DNA from: Rhodobacterales bacterium
GTDB lineage: Bacteria; Pseudomonadota; Alphaproteobacteria; Rhodobacterales; Rhodobacteraceae
DNA length: 64,000 bases
NCBI GenBank assembly: GCA_026400355.1
Contig: JAPLPE010000014.1
Location: forward strand, 24,244 to 88,243
Reading direction: 5' to 3'
This document shows, in pieces, positions 1-8,779 of this stretch. The notes beneath the pieces are model-generated. The model did no database searches and was not told the DNA's origin. It worked only from the letters and a program-made list of their open reading frames with translations. A program made the position numbers and the translations under genes. Within the stretch, counting starts at the first letter, position 1; each line of letters opens with the position of its first letter.

Positions 1-804
1 AAAGCCTGCGTCCTGCAGTCTTTGGATGAAGCGTGGCAGTTCCCAGATCGCAATCGAGGAAGGAGTGCCGAAACTGTCGCGGATCTGATCGGCGGTCAGG
101 GTGGAAGCGATGGTGAGGCTGGGGTGGAGAATTGAGTCAGCCTCGGGGTTGGTGCTGCCTTCGAGCGGCCAGACCTTGGCTTCGCTCAGGTTCCAGGCGC
201 GTTCGGTGAGAATGGCGGTCGCGGCGTGGATGCGTTGCTGAGGAATGCCGTCCCTGGTGAAGGAGATGAAGGTCACGTCACTGAGTTCGGTGCCGTCGAG
301 GTTGGAGCGACCGGCATGGATGACCGTCTGCAGTGCGCCATCACCCTGCCGGAGCCAGAGGCCGTCATCAGAGATGGCGAGGATCGAGTTCTTGCCCTGC
401 ATGTCGCCCAGTCGCGCCTCATATTCGCGGGACGTGGCGGCGACGATAGGGTTCATGATGGCCACGCCAACCACACCGATGAGAAGTGCGACCGCGACAG
501 GAGCAATCAGGGCGACGAGGGCCGAGCGGCCGGCGGCGCGGGTCACGACAAGCTCGGACGAGCGGGCGAGGCTGAGGAAGAGCGCAATGGCCGCGATGAT
601 GACCATGAGAGGCAGGATAAGGTAGAGCGCCTGAGGGATATTGAGGAGCGTGAGTTGGATCAGTGCGGAGAAGCCTGCTTCTTCGCCTGAAAAGCGGCGG
701 ACCTGATCGACGATGTCGACGAGAAAGAGCATGGCGAAGAAGATCGCAAAGACTGCACCGAAGATCATGATGAAGCGGCGGGCGAAATAGCGGTGCAGGA
801 TCAT
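1..804 (-). CDS. lptG: LPS export ABC transporter permease LptG (3' end outside window)
   Basis: Reading the minus strand from the ATG at 804 to base 1 gives 268 uninterrupted codons; the C-terminus lies beyond the window. The product begins MILHRYFARRFIMIFG, has membrane segments near residues 10-30, 50-80 and 98-120, and then a periplasmic beta-jellyroll-like stretch, as in the YjgP/YjgQ family. LptG pairs with LptF in the inner-membrane LptB2FG complex that extracts LPS and hands it to LptC/A. The ATG overlaps the lptF stop as ATGA, so translation is coupled. I call this member LptG rather than LptF because it is the second gene, and the upstream gene sits divergent to pepA as in many proteobacteria. 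The assignment of F versus G rests on order, not on a diagnostic residue. Confidence 0.85.
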   Translation of the reverse strand, partial: MILHRYFARRFIMIFGAVFAIFFAMLFLVDIVDQVRRFSGEEAGFSALIQLTLLNIPQALYLILPLMVIIAAIALFLSLARSSELVVTRAAGRSALVALIAPVAVALLIGVVGVAIMNPIVAATSREYEARLGDMQGKNSILAISDDGLWLRQGDGALQTVIHAGRSNLDGTELSDVTFISFTRDGIPQQRIHAATAILTERAWNLSEAKVWPLEGSTNPEADSILHPSLTIASTLTADQIRDSFGTPSSIAIWELPRFIQRLQDAGF

Positions 805-1946
805 GGCGCAGCCGTCGCGGTCAGGTCGGACGGGACGGGGCGGCGGCGGAAGAGGCCGGGGCGGGAGGCAAAGAACAACAGGAACCAGACGATGAAGAGG
901 CCCACGACGAGGGGGATATAGCTAAGCGGCCAGAGGCCCGGCTGATCACGGAGGATTCCGGTGATGATGGTTTCGATGCCCTTGACGAGGATCATGATGA
1001 AGATCGCTGCAAGAACCTGTTTCCAGACGCCGAAACGGCTGAACCCCCCGACAAGAAGAGTGGCGAATCCGAGCAGTGAGGCGGCGAGGGCAAGGCCCGC
1101 TTCTGCAAAGCGCGCATGTCCTTCGGAAATGAGCAATTCCTTTGACTTGCGGGTTTCCGTGGTGAGATCAGGGGTGGGGAAAAGGAGGTCACGGGTCGAG
1201 AGTTCCCGGGAACTGCGGCGCGTGGCGGCGGCAGCGGGTACCAGGCTGCCGATGTCATAGGTCAGATCGGCAAAGGACGTCGTTATGAGACGTCCCGTAT
1301 CGCGTTCAAGTGTCTGGATCATGCCGTCGCGCATGACAAGCTGGGGACCGTTATCAGAGCGGACGATATAGGCCCGGCGGGCGGTGTAGGTGACGGTTTC
1401 GGTGTCGGCACGGCTGTCAGAGAGGAAGATGTCGCGGAGTTCTCCGGCGCGGCTGACGTCGCGGATATAGACGGTGATGCCTTCTGCCGGGGTGAGGAAT
1501 TGGCCCTCGCGGAGCAGGCGGGTGGTGGCAGTCTGGGCGATCTCGGCCTGCCGGGCGTTGAACCGGGTGAGCGCCGCCGGAGCCAGGCCGTGGATCAGGA
1601 CTGACATGAGTACGGTCACGATCAGTCCGAAGACGAGGACCGGGAGGGCTAGGCGGAAGGGGGAGAGGCCGGTGGCCTGCAAGACGGTCAACTCCGATTC
1701 CGCGCTCATCCGGTTGGTGACGTAGAGACTGGCGGCGAAGGCTGCGACGGGCAGGACTATCTTGATGACCGTGGGCAGGGTCAGGGCGGTGAATTCAAGG
1801 AAGACGCCCGCTGACTGACCATCCGCGATGAGCTGGTCAAAGAGGACGACCGCGCGGTTGATCCAGTAGACCATGATGAGGACGAGCGCGAAGAAGCCGA
1901 ACATGACCATGAGCTGGGACAGCATGTACCTGTCAAATCGACCCAA
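801..1946 (-). CDS. lptF: LPS export ABC transporter permease LptF
   Basis: This is a YjgP/YjgQ-family permease of about 381 aa, the usual size. It has three N-terminal membrane segments, a central periplasmic domain and three C-terminal membrane segments (the last ends near FIVWFLLFFASRPG). It works with LptG and LptB in moving LPS from the inner membrane. I place the start at a TTG (1946), which gives the family-typical N-terminus GRFDRYMLSQL. A longer reading from an ATG at 2027 adds 27 residues rich in Arg, Pro and Ser that do not look like family sequence and would run into the pepA promoter region. It is divergent from pepA, with about 130 bp between starts. The identification is firm; the start is inferred. 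Confidence 0.88.
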   Translation of the reverse strand: MGRFDRYMLSQLMVMFGFFALVLIMVYWINRAVVLFDQLIADGQSAGVFLEFTALTLPTVIKIVLPVAAFAASLYVTNRMSAESELTVLQATGLSPFRLALPVLVFGLIVTVLMSVLIHGLAPAALTRFNARQAEIAQTATTRLLREGQFLTPAEGITVYIRDVSRAGELRDIFLSDSRADTETVTYTARRAYIVRSDNGPQLVMRDGMIQTLERDTGRLITTSFADLTYDIGSLVPAAAATRRSSRELSTRDLLFPTPDLTTETRKSKELLISEGHARFAEAGLALAASLLGFATLLVGGFSRFGVWKQVLAAIFIMILVKGIETIITGILRDQPGLWPLSYIPLVVGLFIVWFLLFFASRPGLFRRRPVPSDLTATAAP

Positions 1947-2079
1947 CGGTTTCGCCCTTGTTCCACCTGCACTGACTGACTTGGGACTAGCGTATCTGCG
2001 GGGGGGATTGAACTGGTATCTGGTCAAGCGGGGGTTCGGGGGCTAGGTCTTGCCCATCAGGAACCCGAAGGAGTGCGCG

Positions 2080-3552
2080 ATGACTGAAGCCGTCCATATC
2101 CAGTTCAAGGACATGGCACCCGATACGCTTGCGGGCGTGGAGGGGTTGGTCGTGGTCTTTGTGTCCGCCGATGGGAAAATGGGTCTCCCGGCGCGCAAGG
2201 TGAATGTGTTGACCCGCAAAGCAGTGGAGCGAGCGGTGGGCGCGCCCGGCTGGGCAAAAGGCAAGGCGGGGGATGTGTTTCGGCTGGGCTGGCCTGCGGG
2301 CATTGCGGCCGAGGCGGTGCTGGTGGTGAAGCTGCCTGCAAAGCCGACGGTCGAAGAGGCGCGGCGCGCCGGTGCGGCGCTTGCGCGTGAGCGCGGGACG
2401 GCAGACATGACGATTGTCGCGGGCGCGCAGGGGCGGATCGACGAGCTGTCGCTGGGTCTGGCGCTGCGGGCCTACAGCTTTGTCCCGCACAAGACAGCGG
2501 CGCCCGACCGGTCGGGGGCAGTGACGGTGATGGTGAACGATCCGGAGGCGGTGGCCAGGGCGGCGGGGCCGATGGCGGCGCTGGTCGAGGGAGTTTTCTT
2601 TACGCGTGATCTGACGAACGAGCCGGCCAACGTTCTGACCACGGATGATTTCGCCGCGCGGCTGGCGGCGATGCAGGAACTGGGACTTGAGGTGGAAATC
2701 CTTGAGGAGCAGGAGTTGCAGCGGCTGGGGATGGGGTCGCTTCTTTGCGTGGGGCAGGGATCGGCCAGTCCGTCGAAGATTGTCGTCATGCAGTGGAACG
2801 GCGGGGGCGATGAGGCACCGCTGGCACTCGTCGGCAAGGGTGTGGTCTTTGACACGGGTGGCATTTCCATCAAGCCTGCGGCCGGCATGGAAGAGATGAC
2901 GGGCGACATGGGCGGGGCAGGTGTAGTCGCGGGCGTGATGCGGACGCTCGCCCTGCGGAAGGCGAAGGCCAATGTCGTGGGGCTGGTCGGGCTGGTCGAG
3001 AACATGCCGTCGGGCACGGCAGTACGGCCCGGAGATGTGGTCAAGTCCATGAAGGGCGACACGATCGAGGTCATCAATACCGATGCCGAGGGGCGTTTGG
3101 TGCTGGCCGATGTGCTGTGGTACACGCAGGAGCGCTTCAAGCCGGTGGGGATCGTAGATCTGGCGACTCTGACCGGGGCGATCATTGTGGCGCTGGGGCA
3201 TGAGAATGCGGGCGTGTTTTCCAACGATGATGCCTTCTGCGAAGGGTTCATGGCGGCGGCAAAGGCCGAGGGCGAAAATGCCTGGCGGATGCCTTTGGGT
3301 GCGGCCTATGACGAAAAGCTCAAGTCGCGGATCGCCGACATGAAGAACATCGGCGGGCGGGACGGCGGGGCCATTACGGCGGCGCAGTTCATTCAGCGGT
3401 TCATCAAGGAGGGGCAGCCATGGGTGCATCTGGACATTGCCGGGACGGCCTTTGTGAGCGGGGATACGATGCTCGCTCCCAAGGGATCGACGGGCTGGGG
3501 TGTGATGGCGCTGAACCGTATGGTGGCGGACCGATATGAAGTGAAGGAGTAG
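2080..3552 (+). CDS. pepA: Leucyl aminopeptidase (M17 family)
   Basis: A 490-aa cytosolic M17 aminopeptidase that removes N-terminal residues from peptides using two divalent metals. The C-terminal catalytic domain is recognisable from GKGVVFDTGG (about residues 251-260, with the metal-binding Lys and Asp) and the family signature NTDAEGRL (about 332-339). The N-terminal half is the variable macro-like domain. The start is the ATG at 2080 because AAGGAG lies at 2068-2073; an in-frame TTG at 2050 lacks such a site. It is divergent from lptF-lptG, the same arrangement as pepA-lptFG in enterobacteria. Confidence 0.95.
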   Translation: MTEAVHIQFKDMAPDTLAGVEGLVVVFVSADGKMGLPARKVNVLTRKAVERAVGAPGWAKGKAGDVFRLGWPAGIAAEAVLVVKLPAKPTVEEARRAGAALARERGTADMTIVAGAQGRIDELSLGLALRAYSFVPHKTAAPDRSGAVTVMVNDPEAVARAAGPMAALVEGVFFTRDLTNEPANVLTTDDFAARLAAMQELGLEVEILEEQELQRLGMGSLLCVGQGSASPSKIVVMQWNGGGDEAPLALVGKGVVFDTGGISIKPAAGMEEMTGDMGGAGVVAGVMRTLALRKAKANVVGLVGLVENMPSGTAVRPGDVVKSMKGDTIEVINTDAEGRLVLADVLWYTQERFKPVGIVDLATLTGAIIVALGHENAGVFSNDDAFCEGFMAAAKAEGENAWRMPLGAAYDEKLKSRIADMKNIGGRDGGAITAAQFIQRFIKEGQPWVHLDIAGTAFVSGDTMLAPKGSTGWGVMALNRMVADRYEVKE

Positions 3553-3582
3553 TTCCTTTCTGCAGGTGGCGAGCGGGCCTCT

Positions 3583-3636
3583 GCCCCCGGGCTTCGCCGC
3601 CCCCGGGATACTTGGGACCAGAAGAAGCTGGGAACG
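3583..3636 (+). repeat. Intergenic repeat, family A, copy 1
   Basis: Between pepA and holC the sequence has a C/G-rich hairpin (GCCCCCGGG...CCCCCGGG) followed by GATACTTGGGACCAGAAGAAG. The same core recurs in three other gaps of this window (5993-6034, 8044-8095, 29013-29050). Such motifs are common between genes in Rhodobacteraceae. The function is unknown; it could be a transcription-ending or RNA-processing hairpin. Confidence 0.6.
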
Positions 3637-3645
3637 AAGAGCTTT

Positions 3646-4122
3646 ATGGGCGACGTCTTTTTCTATCACCTGACGGAAGGGTCGCTAGAGGGGACCCTGC
3701 CCATCCTCATTGCCCGGGCGCGGGGGCAGGGGTGGCGGATTGAGCTGCGCGGGCGGGATCAGGGGCGGATGGCACGGCTGGATGAGGCGCTGTGGCTGGG
3801 TCCGGAAGAGGGGTTTCTGCCGCATGGGATGGCGGGTGGGCCGCATGATGCGCTACAGACTGTGATCCTGACGGTTGAGGGGGAGGCGGCGAGGGATGTG
3901 GCTTGCGTCATGGCGGTTGACGGGGCCGCTCTTGGGGCGGTGGAGGCTGGGATGCTGGCACGGGGTTGTGTGCTGTTTGACGGAAATGATCAAAGCGCGG
4001 TGCAGCGGGCGCGGGACCAGTGGCGGGCTTTGACCGGAGCGGGGATCGGGGCAAAGTACTGGGTGCAGGATGGCGGGCGCTGGGTGATGAAGAAGGAACG
4101 GGCGGCGGGGGGATCGGCATGA
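3646..4122 (+). CDS. holC: DNA polymerase III chi subunit
   Basis: A 158-aa protein with the chi-subunit opening MGDVFFYHLTEG and the typical HDALQTVILT segment in the middle. HolC is the clamp-loader-associated subunit that contacts single-strand binding protein at the replication fork. Its C-terminus (about residues 125-155) carries the WR/YWVQDGGRWVMK segment found in alphaproteobacterial homologues. It follows pepA after 93 bp, as in many alphaproteobacteria, and overlaps the next gene by four bases (ATGA). Confidence 0.9.
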   Translation: MGDVFFYHLTEGSLEGTLPILIARARGQGWRIELRGRDQGRMARLDEALWLGPEEGFLPHGMAGGPHDALQTVILTVEGEAARDVACVMAVDGAALGAVEAGMLARGCVLFDGNDQSAVQRARDQWRALTGAGIGAKYWVQDGGRWVMKKERAAGGSA

Positions 4123-4589
4123 CGATGACGGGCGGGTGCCAGTGCGGGGCCTTGCGGTTCCGGGCCGAAAGGCTCATGGACAACCCGCATGTCTGCCATT
4201 GCCGGATGTGCCAGAAGGCCACGGGCAATTTCTTTGCTACACTTGTGGGGGTCAAGAAGCCCGACCTGACCTGGACGCGGGGGCAGGCGGCGGTGTTTCA
4301 CAGTTCGGACGGCATCGGGCGTGGGTTTTGCAGGGATTGCGGGACACCGCTTTTCTTTCACCGCGAGGCGGGCGGGCATGTCTCCATGTCGATTGGTGCC
4401 TTTGACAATCCGGCGGCGATTCCGCTGGAATTCGAATGGGGGATCGAGGGGCGGTTGCCGCAGATTGCGCAACTGGGCCATGTGGAGGGCTATGTGACCG
4501 AGGTGGACGATGCCGATGGTGCGGCGAAGGCGCGGGCTACGAACCATCAGCATCCCGACCACGATACGGAGGTCTGGCCGCCCGCCTGA
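4119..4589 (+). CDS. GFA-family (glutathione-dependent formaldehyde-activating-like) zinc protein
   Basis: A 156-aa protein of the GFA/CENP-V domain family. Conserved cysteines are visible: GGCQCGAL near residue 6-12, CHCRMCQK near residue 27-34, and FCRDCGTPL near residue 70-78. These bind two zincs in the family. Most members have no proven reaction; the family name comes from Gfa of Paracoccus, and a role in formaldehyde detoxification should not be assumed here. The start at 4119 is coupled to the holC stop (ATGA), and a second ATG lies two codons on. The family call is firm, the function open. Confidence 0.85.
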   Translation: MTMTGGCQCGALRFRAERLMDNPHVCHCRMCQKATGNFFATLVGVKKPDLTWTRGQAAVFHSSDGIGRGFCRDCGTPLFFHREAGGHVSMSIGAFDNPAAIPLEFEWGIEGRLPQIAQLGHVEGYVTEVDDADGAAKARATNHQHPDHDTEVWPPA

Positions 4590-4591
4590 TC

Positions 4592-5170
4592 CTAGCGGAT
4601 GAGGATCATCTGGCCGCCCTCAATCTCGATCCGGCTGTAGAGGTGGAGATAGGTCATCCCGAGGAGCGAGCCGTCGAGTTCGCCTTCGTTGACCACGGCG
4701 CGGACATCGTTGTCCACAATCCCGCCAAGGGCAACGGAGTTCAGCCGGACGGGCGCCGTGCGGACCGTGCCGTTGGCCGTCTGGGCGGTCCCGATGTAGG
4801 ACATGGTTTCGGGCGCAAGACCCACGCGAACGGCGTCGCGCTGGCTGAGCACCATGTCGGTGGCGCCGGTGTCGACGACAAAATCCACTGGCGTGCCGTT
4901 GACGAGGAGTGTGAGGTTGTAGTGGCCGTTGCGGCCGCGCGGAATCTCGATCCGGCTGTCGCCAACGATCGCCTGTGTGGGTGAAATGTCCTGTCGGATG
5001 TCGTTCCAAAGGCCGTAGCCCGCAATTGCACCAAGAAAGATCAGACCCCAGACTGCAGCGTGCTGCAGGGTTTGGCTGATATTGTTGCGGCTTTGCACGA
5101 AGACCCACCCGGCGACGGACGCCAGGATGAGGCCAAGGTAGATCAATCTGACTATGTCATCACCGCTCAT
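4592..5170 (-). CDS. Membrane-anchored retropepsin-like aspartic protease (TIGR02281 type)
   Basis: A 192-aa protein with two N-terminal membrane segments (about residues 7-25 and 39-55) followed by a single retropepsin-fold domain. The active-site triad is visible as VVDTGATD with Asp near residue 100, and a second hydrophobic LLGMTYL element occurs near the end. Such clan AA proteins have one catalytic Asp per chain and must dimerise. The substrate is unknown. It is convergent with the GFA gene (2 bp between stops) and lies just downstream of marC on the same strand, so the two may be co-transcribed. Confidence 0.82.
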   Translation of the reverse strand: MSGDDIVRLIYLGLILASVAGWVFVQSRNNISQTLQHAAVWGLIFLGAIAGYGLWNDIRQDISPTQAIVGDSRIEIPRGRNGHYNLTLLVNGTPVDFVVDTGATDMVLSQRDAVRVGLAPETMSYIGTAQTANGTVRTAPVRLNSVALGGIVDNDVRAVVNEGELDGSLLGMTYLHLYSRIEIEGGQMILIR

Positions 5171-5187
5171 GACAAGTCATATGGGGG

Positions 5188-5814
5188 CTAGAAGCCGATC
5201 CCGCTAGTGCTGAGGCCGTCAAGAATGAACTGGATCGCCAGCGCGGCGAGAAGCATGCCGAGGACGCGGGTCACGACATTGATGCCGACGCGGCCGAGCA
5301 TGCGTTCGATCGCAGGTGCGGCAAGGAAAAAGGCAAAGACGATGAAGAGGTTGAGGGCAAGGATGATCGCGATGGCGATGTAGTCGCCGATGCCCGTCGT
5401 CTGGCTGGCCAAGAGGATGATCGTGGTGATCGTGCCGGGGCCCACGATCAGGGGGATGGCGAGGGGAGAAACCGAGGGGTCGTCGCGGTGTTCGGCGGCG
5501 CCTTCCTCGGCATTGCTCTCGCGGCGGGTCCGGCGGCGTTCGAAGAGCATGTCGAGCGCGGTGAGGAAGAGAAGGATGCCGCCCGCGATGCGAAAGGCTG
5601 GCATGGTTATGCCAATGAAGGTCAGCACCCGTTCGCCCAGCACAAGGAAGACAAGCATCAGCACGCCTGCCGTGATGCAGGCCCGCAGTCCCACGCGCAG
5701 GCGGTGCGCCTTGGTCATGCCTTGGGTCAGGGCAATAAAAAGAGGCGTGAGTCCCGGCGCGTCGATGATGACGAAAAGCGAGGTGAAGGCGGTGATGAGT
5801 GCCGCGTTTTCCAT
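5188..5814 (-). CDS. MarC family integral membrane protein
   Basis: A 208-aa protein with about six membrane segments. It opens with an ALITAFTSLFVIIDAPGLTPLFI segment typical of the MarC/UPF0056 family and repeats a similar PLIVGPGTITTIILL motif in the second half, consistent with the family's internal duplication. A charged loop (about 93-115) separates the halves. Despite the name, E. coli MarC has been shown not to be part of multidrug resistance, so the role is unknown. It sits 17 bp upstream of the aspartic protease gene. Confidence 0.85.
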   Translation of the reverse strand: MENAALITAFTSLFVIIDAPGLTPLFIALTQGMTKAHRLRVGLRACITAGVLMLVFLVLGERVLTFIGITMPAFRIAGGILLFLTALDMLFERRRTRRESNAEEGAAEHRDDPSVSPLAIPLIVGPGTITTIILLASQTTGIGDYIAIAIILALNLFIVFAFFLAAPAIERMLGRVGINVVTRVLGMLLAALAIQFILDGLSTSGIGF

Positions 5815-5992
5815 CAGGCGGGGCCGCCTGCGGTAGACGTAGTCGTCAGGATCGTGGTGCGCCGGATCAGCATGGCTATACCGTTGCCCTATTCGCCGGG
5901 CCGGTCAACCGGGGCTGCACGGTGTGTGCCTTTGGCGGAGATATCTGGGTCGAAAAATCTACTCGTAAAGCGCAGTTGCTCAGATAAAGCCT

Positions 5993-6034
5993 CCGGTCCG
6001 TTCCTTCTTCTGGCTCCAAAAGACCCGGGAGGGT
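5993..6034 (-). repeat. Intergenic repeat, family A, copy 2
   Basis: On the minus strand this reads CCCGGGTCTTTTGGAGCCAGAAGAAGG (written here in two parts: CCCGGGTCTTTTGG then AGCCAGAAGAAGG). It matches the core of the repeat at 3583-3636. It lies between the ABC-F gene and marC, just after the hairpin at 6048-6078 in the direction of transcription. Confidence 0.55.
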
Positions 6035-6047
6035 GAACTGGCCGCAA

Positions 6048-6078
6048 GGCCAGGAGGGAGAGCAGCGCCCTCCTGGCC
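6048..6078 (-). terminator. Perfect 11-bp hairpin after the ABC-F gene
   Basis: GGCCAGGAGGG (6048-6058) and CCCTCCTGGCC (6068-6078) form a perfect 11-bp stem with a 9-base loop, eight bases beyond the ABC-F stop codon. There is no clear run of T on the minus strand, so intrinsic termination is inferred from position and stem strength only. Confidence 0.6.
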
Positions 6079-6085
6079 CGGGCGG

Positions 6086-7936
6086 TCAATGGGCCTGCGC
6101 TTTCTCAAGTTTCTCCAGCGCCGCGACCCACATGGCCTCGGCGCGGTCGAGCGCCTCCATGACCTCCGCATATTTCTTGTTCCAGGTCTCAAGCTCGCCC
6201 GCGCGTTTGGTGTCGTAGAGGGCCTGATCGGCAAGCTTGGTGGCCAGTTTGTCGCGCATGTCGTTTATCTTTTCCACGCGCTCTTCGCATTTGCGGACTT
6301 CGGCGCGGAGCGCCATCAGTTCTTCGCGCGTGAGTTTGACCGGCTTGGGCTTTGCTGCGGGCTTTTCCGGCGGCTTATCGGTGCCGAGGAGCATGCGGCG
6401 GTAGGCTTCGAGATCGTCGTCATAGGGGTTCACGTGGCCGTCTTTGACGAGCCAGAGGCGGTCGGCCACCATCGAGAGGAGGTGCATATCGTGGCTGACG
6501 AGGATCACGGCGCCGGTGTAGGCGGTCAGCGCCTCAACCAGCGCCTCGCGGCTTTCGATGTCGAGGTGGTTGGTGGGTTCGTCGAGGATCAGGAGGTGGG
6601 GGGCGTTCAGCGTGGCAAGAAGCAACGACAGGCGCGCCTTCTGGCCGCCGGAGAGACGTCCGACTTCGGTTTCCGCCTGGGCGGCCATGAGGCCGAAACC
6701 GGCGAGGCGGGCGCGGAGGCGGGCCTGACCTTCTTCTCCGCGTTCGCGCATGAGGTGCTGGAGCGGCGTCTCCTCGACCCGGAGTTCGTCGACCTGATGC
6801 TGGGCAAAGAAGCCGATGCGCAGTTTGTTGGACGAGATCATCTTGCCGCGCGCGGCGGGCAGGCGGCCAGAGAGGAATTTAGAGAGGGTCGATTTGCCTT
6901 CGCCGTTGCGGCCCAGGAGCGCGATGCGGTCGTCCTGATCAATGCGCAGGTTCAGGCCTTGCAGGACGATGTGGTTGCCATAGCCCACGGCAGCATCTTC
7001 GGTCGCGATGATGGGGGGCGAGAGTTCCTCGGGGGTGGGGAAGGTGAAGACGGTGCGGGCCGCATCCTCGGGCACGCGGATGGTTTCCATCTTTTCCAGC
7101 ATCTTGACGCGGGACTGGGCCTGTTTGGCCTTGGATGCCTTGGCCTTGAACCGGTCCACGAAGGATTGGAGATGGGCGCGTCTGGCGTCCTGCTTTTTCG
7201 CGGCTGAGACCATCAGGGCGCGTTTTTCGGCGCGTTGACGGGCGAACTGGTCGTAGGGGCCGGTGTAGTAGGTCAGTTTCTTGTCCTCGAGATGGAGGAT
7301 CGCGCCCACGGAACGGTTCAAAAGCTCGCGGTCGTGGGAGACGATGAGGACGGTGTGGGGATATTTCACGAGATAGGCCTCGAGCCAGAGGGCGCCTTCG
7401 AGATCGAGGTAGTTGGTAGGCTCGTCCAGCAGGAGGTAGTCAGGCTGGGAGAAGAGGACGGCGGCGAGCGCCACGCGCATCCGCCAGCCGCCCGAGAAGG
7501 CGGAGCAGGGCATGCGCTGTTCTTCGTCGGTGAAGCCCAGACCCTTGAGGATCGAGGAGGCGCGGGCCTCTGCAGACCACGCGTCGATATCCGACAGGCG
7601 GGTCTGGATTTCCGCGATGCGGTGAGGGTCGCTGGCCGTTTCAGCTTCGGACAGGAGGCTTGCGCGTTCGATATCGGCGGCGAGAACGGTGTCGAGGAGC
7701 GAGACCTCGTTGCCGGGGACCTCCTGGCTGACTCCGCCGATGCGGGCACCGCGGGGGAGTTCGATGTTGCCCGAATCCAGCGTGAGCTCGTTTCGGATCA
7801 GCTTGAAGAGCGTTGTCTTGCCCGTGCCGTTGCGGCCCACAAGGCCGACCTTGTGGCCGGTGGGGATGGTGGCAGAGGCGCCGTCCAGCAGGAGACGTCC
7901 TTCGACGGAGTAGCTTATGTCGGAAATGCGCAACAT
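6086..7936 (-). CDS. ABC-F family ATPase (Uup/YheS-like)
   Basis: A 616-aa soluble protein with two ABC ATPase domains in one chain and no membrane domain, the ABC-F layout. The first Walker A is GRNGTGKTT (about 34-42) and the first signature FSGGWRMRVALA; the second domain has GRNGEGKST and LSGGQKARLSLL, each followed by LLDEPTN. The linker and the C-terminal tail (last 70 residues) are rich in charged coiled-coil sequence. ABC-F proteins act on ribosomes and tune translation; the subgroup here is not certain. The start is set at MLRISDIS (7936); the 30 residues before it are Pro/Arg/His-rich and not family-like. Confidence 0.9.
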   Translation of the reverse strand: MLRISDISYSVEGRLLLDGASATIPTGHKVGLVGRNGTGKTTLFKLIRNELTLDSGNIELPRGARIGGVSQEVPGNEVSLLDTVLAADIERASLLSEAETASDPHRIAEIQTRLSDIDAWSAEARASSILKGLGFTDEEQRMPCSAFSGGWRMRVALAAVLFSQPDYLLLDEPTNYLDLEGALWLEAYLVKYPHTVLIVSHDRELLNRSVGAILHLEDKKLTYYTGPYDQFARQRAEKRALMVSAAKKQDARRAHLQSFVDRFKAKASKAKQAQSRVKMLEKMETIRVPEDAARTVFTFPTPEELSPPIIATEDAAVGYGNHIVLQGLNLRIDQDDRIALLGRNGEGKSTLSKFLSGRLPAARGKMISSNKLRIGFFAQHQVDELRVEETPLQHLMRERGEEGQARLRARLAGFGLMAAQAETEVGRLSGGQKARLSLLLATLNAPHLLILDEPTNHLDIESREALVEALTAYTGAVILVSHDMHLLSMVADRLWLVKDGHVNPYDDDLEAYRRMLLGTDKPPEKPAAKPKPVKLTREELMALRAEVRKCEERVEKINDMRDKLATKLADQALYDTKRAGELETWNKKYAEVMEALDRAEAMWVAALEKLEKAQAH

Positions 7937-8043
7937 GGGCGTCCCATGCATGATGCGGGCGGGGGCGTCAATGCGGGGCGTGTGGTGCCGGGCGGGGAGG
8001 GGCGTCACCATTGTCGCTCGGACCAATGAAGCAACAATGGCGA

Positions 8044-8095
8044 CCCCCCGCTTCGCTCCCCCCGAGGTACTTGAGCTCGAAAGAAGCGAGGGGGG
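8044..8095 (+). repeat. Intergenic repeat, family A, copy 3
   Basis: CCCCCCGAGGTACTTGAGC followed by TCGAAAGAAGCGAGGGGGG forms a C6/G6-bounded hairpin-like unit matching the core of the other family A copies. It lies in the divergent region between the ABC-F gene and ndk, so it would be transcribed in a 5' leader if the ndk promoter lies upstream of it. Confidence 0.55.
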
Positions 8096-8257
8096 TGGTG
8101 AGTGTCGGCAGGAAGAGGGCCTTGATTGCGGTCGGCGACTCCGGGCCGTTGGGGCGTCAATCCTCGCTTTTCACTGCGCTGGCCCCGTGATAGGCCAGCG
8201 CCGATCGTTTCCCCGGGGGGAGGCAAGGGCCTGACCCCATTGTAAAAGAGGCATGAC

Positions 8258-8680
8258 ATGGCAATCGAACGCACCCTTTCCATCATCAAACCCGACGCAA
8301 CGAAGCGCAACCTGACCGGCAAGATCAATGCCAAGTTCGAGGATGCCGGTCTGCGCATCGTGGCACAGAAGCGCATCCAGTTGACCATCGAGCAGGCCGG
8401 CCTGTTCTATGACGTGCACCGTGCGCGTCCGTTCTTTGGCGAACTGACCGAGTTCATGGCGTCGGCTCCGGTCGTGGTGCAGGTTCTGGAAGGCGAAGGC
8501 GCCGTGCTGAAGAACCGTGAAGTGATGGGCGCGACTAACCCCAAGGATGCGGCTCCGGGCACGATCCGTGCGGATTTCGCGCTGTCGGTTGGCGAGAACT
8601 CGGTACACGGGTCGGACGCCCCGGAGACGGCGAAGAACGAAATCACATTCTTCTTCTCGGGACTTGAACTCGTAGGCTGA
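8258..8680 (+). CDS. ndk: Nucleoside diphosphate kinase
   Basis: A 140-aa enzyme of the usual Ndk length that passes the gamma phosphate from ATP to other nucleoside diphosphates through a phospho-histidine. The catalytic His is in NSVHGSD (about residue 117), and the nucleotide site [12 protein letters not shown] precedes it. AGAGG lies seven bases before the ATG. It is divergent from the ABC-F gene and followed by a hairpin terminator at 8722. Confidence 0.97.
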   Translation: MAIERTLSIIKPDATKRNLTGKINAKFEDAGLRIVAQKRIQLTIEQAGLFYDVHRARPFFGELTEFMASAPVVVQVLEGEGAVLKNREVMGATNPKDAAPGTIRADFALSVGENSVHGSDAPETAKNEITFFFSGLELVG

Positions 8681-8721
8681 CAGGCGGTGCGCAGGATGCG
8701 CGCCCAATGCAAGTCATCGCC

Positions 8722-8755
8722 GCCCGTGCCAGGAATGGTGCGGGCAGTTTCGTTT
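8722..8755 (+). terminator. Intrinsic terminator after ndk
   Basis: GCCCGTGCC (8722-8730) pairs with GGTGCGGGC (8737-8745), with two G-U pairs, and is followed by AGTTTCGTTTT. The stem plus T-rich tail 40 bases after the ndk stop is typical of a rho-independent terminator. Confidence 0.75.
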
Positions 8756-8779
8756 TGAGGTGAGGGATCCGAGGGACGG

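Noticed and set aside
226..690. A 154-codon plus-strand frame at the left end
   Set aside because: It runs opposite a continuous, clearly recognisable LptG frame.
1987..3669. A 560-codon open frame on the minus strand opposite pepA
   Set aside because: The product is Arg/His/Pro-rich with no family resemblance and mirrors the GC-rich codon pattern of pepA, which is certain. It is a shadow frame.
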